Under the pieces are notes generated by a model. That model was not told the DNA's origin. It saw nothing but the letters and a program-made list of their open reading frames with translations, and searched no databases. The position numbers were made by a program, and so were the translations under genes. This document shows, piece after piece, positions 59,301 through 64,000 of a DNA stretch of 64,000 nucleotides. The stretch is from Micromonospora kangleipakensis (GTDB taxonomy: Bacteria; Actinomycetota; Actinomycetes; Mycobacteriales; Micromonosporaceae). The DNA lies in assembly GCF_004217615.1 (NCBI RefSeq), contig NZ_SHLD01000001.1:4526001-4590000 (forward strand), in the 5' to 3' direction. Every line of letters begins with the position of its first letter. Within the stretch, counting starts at the first letter, position 1.

Positions 59301-59831
59301 ATGGACACCTTCGAGGGCATCCGCGTCTACGCCGCCGGAAAGATCACCAAGAACGGGTGGCGGCACACCCTGTTCCCCGTCGTCGACGACGCCGACTACG
59401 AGAACCCCGACCAGACGCCCTGGTCGGCGGAGGCTCGGATCGCCAGCCTCCCCGGCGCCGTGTACGTCGGCCCGCACTTCATGAGCGACGACCACGGCTG
59501 CTACCACGGCGAGAACAGCCATGGTGTCGCCGCCGGTGACATCGCCTGCGCCGCCTACCCCGGCCTGTCCCGGCCCGAGGTGAGCCGGCGATGCCTGGAC
59601 GCGATCCGCTCGGCCACCCACCTGTTCACGTGGATCGACGACCCGACCTGCCACGGCAGCCTCGTGGAGATCGGCTACGCGCGGGCGTTGGGGAAGCAGG
59701 TCTACGTGTACATGCAGACCGGGCGGAAGGAGCTCGAGGATCTGTGGTTCGCCGGGCAGATCGCCACCGCCCACGGTGAGGCGGCCACCGCCGAGCAGGC
59801 GTGGGCCGACTTCCGGCTGCGGCTGAGATGA
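59301..59831 (+). CDS. Nucleoside 2-deoxyribosyltransferase-like protein
   Basis: 176 aa. RVYAAGKITKNGW at residues 8-20 is the usual first strand and loop, and ATHLFTWIDDPTCHGSLVEI near 105-124 followed by GYARALGKQVYVYM is the family signature, with Glu123 in the position of the catalytic nucleophile and Asp-Asp before it. A long insertion (residues 25-85, with HGCYHGENSH) is not part of minimal enzymes. The family transfers deoxyribose between bases or hydrolyses nucleotides. ATG 59301 follows GAGAGGACG. Divergent from the integrase; it may be element cargo. Confidence 0.82.
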   Translation: MDTFEGIRVYAAGKITKNGWRHTLFPVVDDADYENPDQTPWSAEARIASLPGAVYVGPHFMSDDHGCYHGENSHGVAAGDIACAAYPGLSRPEVSRRCLDAIRSATHLFTWIDDPTCHGSLVEIGYARALGKQVYVYMQTGRKELEDLWFAGQIATAHGEAATAEQAWADFRLRLR

Positions 59832-59851
59832 CTCGGGCCGAGGCGTAGCAA

Positions 59852-59879
59852 CGCCCCCGACCGCCTGGTCGGGGGCGTG
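59852..59879. terminator. Perfect 12-bp hairpin terminator
   Basis: ACGCCCCCGACC and GGTCGGGGGCGT around GCCT, 20 nt after the deoxyribosyltransferase-like stop. Confidence 0.85.
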
Positions 59880-60003
59880 CGCGCGTCCGTGCTACCGCCG
59901 GGGCAGGCCTGACCCCTGCACGACCCGCACCGCGTACCGGATCTCGTCGAGCCGCGGCCCGGCGTTGTACCGCAGCTGCGAGGCAGACTCGAAGGAACCC
60001 TGG

Positions 60004-60690
60004 ATGCGGGTTGTGTTCGCGGACCCGACCACCTGCATGATGCGGTTGACCGACGTGGCAGCCGTCCGTCGTTGCCCAGATGAGCTCCCTCTGAGCTGCT
60101 GCGAGTTCCTCAAGCCATCGAGCCTTCGCCAGCCGCCAGCGCCAGAAGACCTGTTGCCGGAGGTGGAAATCACCGCCGGCGAGGCTGACACGCTCATCAC
60201 GCACTATCTGCACCAGGAGTCGCACCGGGTCGGGCCGCTGTGGACGACGATCGACGCGCAGGCGGCAGCTGCCCGTGACCGGCTCGTCGAGGTGATCCGG
60301 ACGGCGGCCGCGGGCGCACTGCGGACCGAGGTGAACGTCGTTGCCTGGGTGTACGACACCGAGATCCCGTGCGCCACCCACACGTACGAGCCGCTACCCG
60401 CCTACGTCGACGACGACGTACCCGTCGGAATGCGGCTGGTGGCGCACCTGCACCGCGACGGCACCGTCGGTTGGGAGGGAAGTTTCGAGCACATGGGGGC
60501 TGTGCTCACGGTGGTCGCTCTGTACGGCGGCATCGTGCATTTGGCCACCATCGCGGACAGCGAAACCCCCGTAGCTGAGGAGGCCACCTACGAGGTCTTT
60601 TACGACTGGCGGGTGGAGCGGGTCGAGGGCCCGGAAGATCGGCAGATTCGGGACCTGAACGCCATGCTCCGGGCTCGCGAGGAGAACTGA
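60004..60690 (+). CDS. Hypothetical protein
   Basis: 228 aa, acidic and soluble; no family recognised. Segments: EITAGEADTLITHYLHQESH near residue 55, AAAGALRTEVNVVAWVYDTE near 102, VGMRLVAHLHRDGTVGWEGS near 141 and TYEVFYDWRVERVEGPEDRQ near 200. ATG 60004 has no good ribosome binding site, and later starts are possible. The minus strand at about 59892-59990 also reads sensibly (RYNAGPRLDEIRYAVRVVQG) but too briefly to call. Confidence 0.55.
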   Translation: MRVVFADPTTCMMRLTDVAAVRRCPDELPLSCCEFLKPSSLRQPPAPEDLLPEVEITAGEADTLITHYLHQESHRVGPLWTTIDAQAAAARDRLVEVIRTAAAGALRTEVNVVAWVYDTEIPCATHTYEPLPAYVDDDVPVGMRLVAHLHRDGTVGWEGSFEHMGAVLTVVALYGGIVHLATIADSETPVAEEATYEVFYDWRVERVEGPEDRQIRDLNAMLRAREEN

Positions 60691-60751
60691 TCAGCGCAGA
60701 CCTCATCCACCGGCCCGGCGTCGTGGCCATCCGAGTTGTCGAGCGGTGCTC

Positions 60752-61009
60752 CTAGTCCGCGCGCAGGCGCTGCGCCTCCTGGCGCAGCGCCTCCGTGAGG
60801 TCCCGCCAAGCGCCAGCCGACGTCTCCATCATCCGGTTGACCATCGCCCGGGCCTGCTGCTCGTCGTCGAACTCGTAAGCGACCTCCCGGCCTCCGTCGC
60901 CTCCGAGGCGGCCGCGGACGCGCCATCGGTGGCCGTCGGAGAGCAGCCAGATGTCGCGGCGGGCGATGCGCCCCCAGTTGCCGTTCCACCAGCGGCCTTT
61001 GACCTCCAC
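60752..61009 (-). CDS. Small conserved-looking hypothetical protein
   Basis: 85 aa, basic: MEVKGRWWNGNWGRIARRDI, WLLSDGHRWRVRGRLGGDGG, YEFDDEQQARAMVNRMMETS. I have the impression of similar short proteins in Micromonosporaceae, function unknown. It ends 61 bp from the convergent hypothetical gene. Confidence 0.7.
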   Translation of the reverse strand: MEVKGRWWNGNWGRIARRDIWLLSDGHRWRVRGRLGGDGGREVAYEFDDEQQARAMVNRMMETSAGAWRDLTEALRQEAQRLRAD

Positions 61010-61232
61010 GAGAGCAGCCTGTCGAACGTTCGTACGAACACGAGTGACCCTGTCGGCACGGCCTCAACGTTGGCGAGTCCCGGAGGAACCGGCGTGCGAG
61101 CCGGGCCGGGCATCTGGCTGTCGATCACGATGGAAACGGCCCTACAAACGAGGGGTCAGGCTGGGCCGTCTGGGCCGTTACGGGCCGGCAGACGCCGACC
61201 AAGGACGACCGCGAAGCGCCTGACAAAACAGC

Positions 61233-61263
61233 AGGCCAGCCGCCATGTAGTAGCGGCTGGCCT
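61233..61263. terminator. Perfect 11-bp hairpin in a gene-free stretch
   Basis: AGGCCAGCCGC and GCGGCTGGCCT around CATGTAGTA, 104 bp after the secreted hydrolase stop (which reads toward it). It is probably its terminator, though the distance is long. The rest of 61010-61366 shows no gene. Confidence 0.5.
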
Positions 61264-61366
61264 GGTGGGCGACGGACGAGTCGGCCTGTACGCCCGGGTT
61301 TCCTCTCCGTAGCTTCGTTCGGGTTCGGGTGGTCAGTTGGTCAGGGACGGCCGATAGCCGGCGATC

Positions 61367-62851
61367 TCAGGGCCCGGTCGCCACCCCGCTCTCGTTGACG
61401 GTGAACTCCCCGCTCGGGGCGCCGTCGAAGGTCCCACTACTGATCCACTCGATCAGCGCCGCCTTGAGCGTGGAATGCGGACCGGCCCAGGGGGTGCCGG
61501 TTTTGCCGCCGTAGGGCGTGCCCGAGGCCGGGGTGCAGCGCTGCCCGGAGCAGCCTTCGGAGAGAAGCGCGTGGCTCGCGCACGCTACCTTTACCTTCAC
61601 TTTGTTCGTCATCTGGAGCTCGCTGTAAATGGTGTCCGCGTTCGTCGCCGGCGCGGCCTGGTCTTCATCACCGTGGATGACCAGCGCAGGTGTGGTTAGC
61701 TTCCCTGCGACTTCCCTGTTCCAGCCGTAGCTGGAGAACACAGGACTGCGGGCGAGGCCGGTCGGGTGCGCGGGGTCGTTCCCTCCCCACTCAAGGCCCA
61801 GGGTCTCCCCCTCCAGGACCTGCGTCCAGACCTGCTCGCGACTGCCCGGGACGACATGACCGGTGCACGCCGCCTCGCGCCCTGGCGGCGTCATCTGCCA
61901 GTTTGTGGCAACACTCGCAGCGTTGAAGACGTGCAGTGGGAAGGTAGCGAAACCCGCCGGCGGCGGCTCCTCGGTCGGACCGGTGGCGAAGAACAACGAC
62001 GACAGGAACACGACGCGGTTGACTTTCGCGATGTACTGGTCGGTGTTGGGAAGGAGCGGGTTCGGGTTGTCCTTGTACAGCGTCCGGCCGACGGCCTGCC
62101 CGCCGGAAGAGTAGCCCAGCAGGGTGACCTTGCCGTCCGACGGCTGCGCCCGCGCGATGGCGTCGTCGATGACCTGACGGATGTCGCGTACGAAGGTGTC
62201 GACACGGGCGAACCGGAAGTTGCTGGAGTGCGCCCGCCGCTGTCCGCCGAGCGGATTGGTGAACAACGTCGGCCCCTGCGCCGACGGTCCCTGCTGATCG
62301 AGGGGGAAGACCAGGGGGACATGAGTGCGGTCGCACCCCTCGGGGTATTCGCAGGTGCCGTCCGTGTAGGCGCGCAGGCTTGCGTTGCTCGGATCGTCCA
62401 GGCCGTGGTCGAAGCGCGTCGAGCGGCCGTAGCCGAGCAGGTTGGGGGCGAAGGTGTCGATTCCCGCCCGGGCGAGCGCCTTCTGCACGCTCAGCTCGCC
62501 GCCCTCAGGGGCAGGCTGTCGCAGGTCGAACACGGCCGGGCCGTACGAAGATCGGCCGTGGATCAGTACTGCGGCTCTGTTGGACACCGAGGAGCATTTG
62601 CCGTGGGCATACACCGGCCGGACGCGATGCACCTCGAGCTTCGCCGGGCGATCGTCGAACTGCGGGTCCGGCATCAGCCCGGGCGGCACCTTGAAGTGCA
62701 GCCAGTGATCGCTGACCCGCACACCGGTCGGCACCTCGTCGCAGCCGGCAGCCGAAGACGCGGAGGCCGGCTGAGTGAATACGGCAGCGAGCGCGGTTAC
62801 CGCGACGACCGCGAATGCCGCCCCTCTCAGTGCACGTTTTGTTTTGAACAT
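61367..62851 (-). CDS. Secreted alpha/beta hydrolase
   Basis: 494 aa. Sec signal peptide (RGAAFAVVAVTALAAVFTQP, cleavage near ASA-S). The hydrolase core has AAVLIHGRSSYGPAVFDL (oxyanion HG) near residue 92, nucleophile elbow VTLLGYSSGGQAVGRTL with Ser near 248, LVIHGDEDQAAPA (acid) near 397 and CASHALLSEG (His) near 425. Six or more cysteines in the exported region may form disulfides (CDEVPTG, CEYPEGC, CSGQRC). It probably acts on an ester outside the cell. GGGAGA precedes ATG 62851. Confidence 0.88.
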   Translation of the reverse strand: MFKTKRALRGAAFAVVAVTALAAVFTQPASASSAAGCDEVPTGVRVSDHWLHFKVPPGLMPDPQFDDRPAKLEVHRVRPVYAHGKCSSVSNRAAVLIHGRSSYGPAVFDLRQPAPEGGELSVQKALARAGIDTFAPNLLGYGRSTRFDHGLDDPSNASLRAYTDGTCEYPEGCDRTHVPLVFPLDQQGPSAQGPTLFTNPLGGQRRAHSSNFRFARVDTFVRDIRQVIDDAIARAQPSDGKVTLLGYSSGGQAVGRTLYKDNPNPLLPNTDQYIAKVNRVVFLSSLFFATGPTEEPPPAGFATFPLHVFNAASVATNWQMTPPGREAACTGHVVPGSREQVWTQVLEGETLGLEWGGNDPAHPTGLARSPVFSSYGWNREVAGKLTTPALVIHGDEDQAAPATNADTIYSELQMTNKVKVKVACASHALLSEGCSGQRCTPASGTPYGGKTGTPWAGPHSTLKAALIEWISSGTFDGAPSGEFTVNESGVATGP

Positions 62852-62885
62852 GGGGATCTCCCTACAATGGGTTGGCTACGCGCGG

Positions 62886-63002
62886 TTAGCGTGGTTGTGG
62901 CACCTGGCTGCACCTGTTTGGTCGCGCCGACGGCGGGGCGCGGGCGGGCCAGAGCAGGATGAAAAGGGCCGCGACGGCGACCAGCATGCGGGAGCTCAAC
63001 AT
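62886..63002 (-). CDS. Possible 38-aa membrane or secreted peptide
   Basis: ATG 63002 opens MLSSRMLVAVAALFILLWPA followed by a short Arg/Pro-rich tail, with AGGGA 9 nt upstream. It ends 35 bp before the secreted hydrolase start, so it could be a leader peptide in the same transcript. Too short for recognition. Confidence 0.3.
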   Translation of the reverse strand: MLSSRMLVAVAALFILLWPARAPPSARPNRCSQVPQPR

Positions 63003-63357
63003 CGGGACGTTCCCTGGGATGCGAAGTCTGCGTTGGATAAGGACGGTGCCGCTTCCGCAAGTCGGGTCACGATGCGCTGCGAACAGCATCTATGGCAATG
63101 CGATCCGCTGGTTTGGTGGTGTCCCAGGGAAGGCATGTTGTGTCGACAAGAACTGCGAAAGCGTGTAGACAGAGACCGTTGTTAACGATCGCGTTTCTAC
63201 TTCTCGGGTCCTTTCACCCGGGCCGCCGATGACTCTGAAGGAGTCACTAATGAATCCTGCTCGCGTCGCGATGGCAAGTCAACGCCTGAGCTTTTCACCA
63301 ACTGGCAGAGGGCCAAGTGCGACATTCGCGGCAAAAATGAGAAGGCTTTGATTGTAT

Positions 63358-63382
63358 TGCCTTCTCTGCCTTCTCTGCCTTC
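63358..63382. repeat. Short tandem repeat
   Basis: Almost three copies of the 9-bp unit TGCCTTCTC. It lies in 63003-63597, a stretch of lower GC content in which no gene can be supported in any frame. Confidence 0.6.
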
Positions 63383-63597
63383 ATGGCCAAAAATGCGGAA
63401 ATTGTCCGCCAAATCCTCATGGTGGAATGCAAGCTGCCAGCTTGCTCGGAGATCCTGTCACGCTATCGCCCACGCGTCCATCGTGAAGGCCCCGACTTCG
63501 AAAGGACCAGCAGCGTCCATCGACCTGGCCGCGGCAGCGAGGACCCAAACCGACAGATGCAACCGGAGACGGCAAAGCCTTGCTGGGTGACCGATGC

Positions 63598-64000
63598 GTG
63601 CCCGACGAGCGGGCTCCTGTTTCGGCAGACGGACGTTGGCGGGGCCTGGCGGGGCCTGACATCGGTGCCCTGGGCCGTACGATTGCCCTACTTCGATGGG
63701 AGGCTGGCGTGTCGCTACAGCAGATCGGGCCAGCCGACAATCGGACGTGCGCTGCCGTCGAAGAGCAGCGGACCGAGCGCCGCAGAACCGCACTGAAGCT
63801 CGCCGGGAGCCGCGCCCGGGCAGCGACGCTCGCGAGCACCGCAGCGCTGGCCGAAATCGGGGAGCTCCTTCGCCAGGACCAGTCGGCCGGTGACCCGATC
63901 GGCATTGGCGGGGCGGAGGTCCTGACCGGCCTCACCCGGCCCACGCTGACCGATGCGCGTGATGATCCAGCGCACTGGCATAAGCTGTGCGGTCTCGCGA
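63598..64000 (+). CDS. Partial hypothetical ORF running off the right edge
   Basis: From GTG 63598 the frame stays open to the end of the window (134 codons): TIALLRWEAGVSLQQIGPAD, then an Arg-rich helix, then ALAEIGELLRQDQSAGD and GGAEVLTGLTRPTLTDARDD. The last part resembles a helix-turn-helix (VLTGLTRPTLT), but no family is recognised and the start has no ribosome binding site. It may be non-coding. Confidence 0.35.
   Translation, partial: MPDERAPVSADGRWRGLAGPDIGALGRTIALLRWEAGVSLQQIGPADNRTCAAVEEQRTERRRTALKLAGSRARAATLASTAALAEIGELLRQDQSAGDPIGIGGAEVLTGLTRPTLTDARDDPAHWHKLCGLA

Overview
The window is chromosomal DNA from a very GC-rich actinomycete. Codon use, many GTG starts, F420/flavin luciferase-like oxidoreductases, SigE-family sigma factors, an OFA transporter with its small partner and the general gene repertoire fit the family Micromonosporaceae (a Micromonospora-like organism). 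This placement is inferred from protein style, not from a marker gene. No tRNA, rRNA or CRISPR array was recognised.

Layout. 1-9 kb: a cut-off AraC regulator, a dihydrofolate-reductase remnant, a PadR/membrane-protein pair, a sigma factor translationally coupled to a membrane protein, a deaminase, an LLM oxidoreductase divergent from an Lrp regulator, and two copies of a 90-bp hairpin-containing repeat at 4.4 and 6.8 kb. 9-20 kb: OFA-family transporter plus 40-aa partner, SDRs, patatin-like hydrolase, peroxiredoxin, Eis-like acetyltransferase, two divergent MarR regulators around clustered operators, and the cydAB bd oxidase operon with operator-like repeats and a DevR-type box. 20-31 kb: an HTH/DUF4180 pair, GDPD, UMF1-type MFS, thymidine kinase, acyl-CoA dehydrogenase, VOC protein, NmrA/HxlR and MocR/YczE divergent pairs and an LLM oxidoreductase. 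31-45 kb: a XerC/D-like recombinase, WYL regulator, Hsp20 under a HAIR (HspR) operator, MarR/MFS, several acetyltransferases, a VWA lipoprotein, an unrecognised Rossmann-type protein and a Tat-exported metallophosphoesterase. Two genes here (34.2 and 36.56 kb) carry single frameshifts.

45.6-59.3 kb is an accessory zone. Remnants of TetR, LacI, IS630, IS481, IS256 and IS5 genes surround one intact IS982-family element, an HNH endonuclease, and an unusual lipase-rich island: a patatin-like phospholipase overlapping by 4 nt an 871-aa protein of unknown family, with a 757-aa multi-pass membrane serine hydrolase facing away. The zone ends in a tyrosine integrase whose start lies inside a perfect 11-bp inverted repeat, divergent from a nucleoside 2-deoxyribosyltransferase-like gene. 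This zone is the best candidate for an undescribed system. 59.3-64 kb holds small hypotheticals, a secreted alpha/beta hydrolase, and a mostly unassigned right end.

Regulation visible in sequence includes divergent regulator/target pairs with inverted-repeat operators, strong hairpin terminators between convergent genes, and at least eight genes whose start codon lies 6-8 nt after a TANNNT-like -10 box, suggesting leaderless transcripts.
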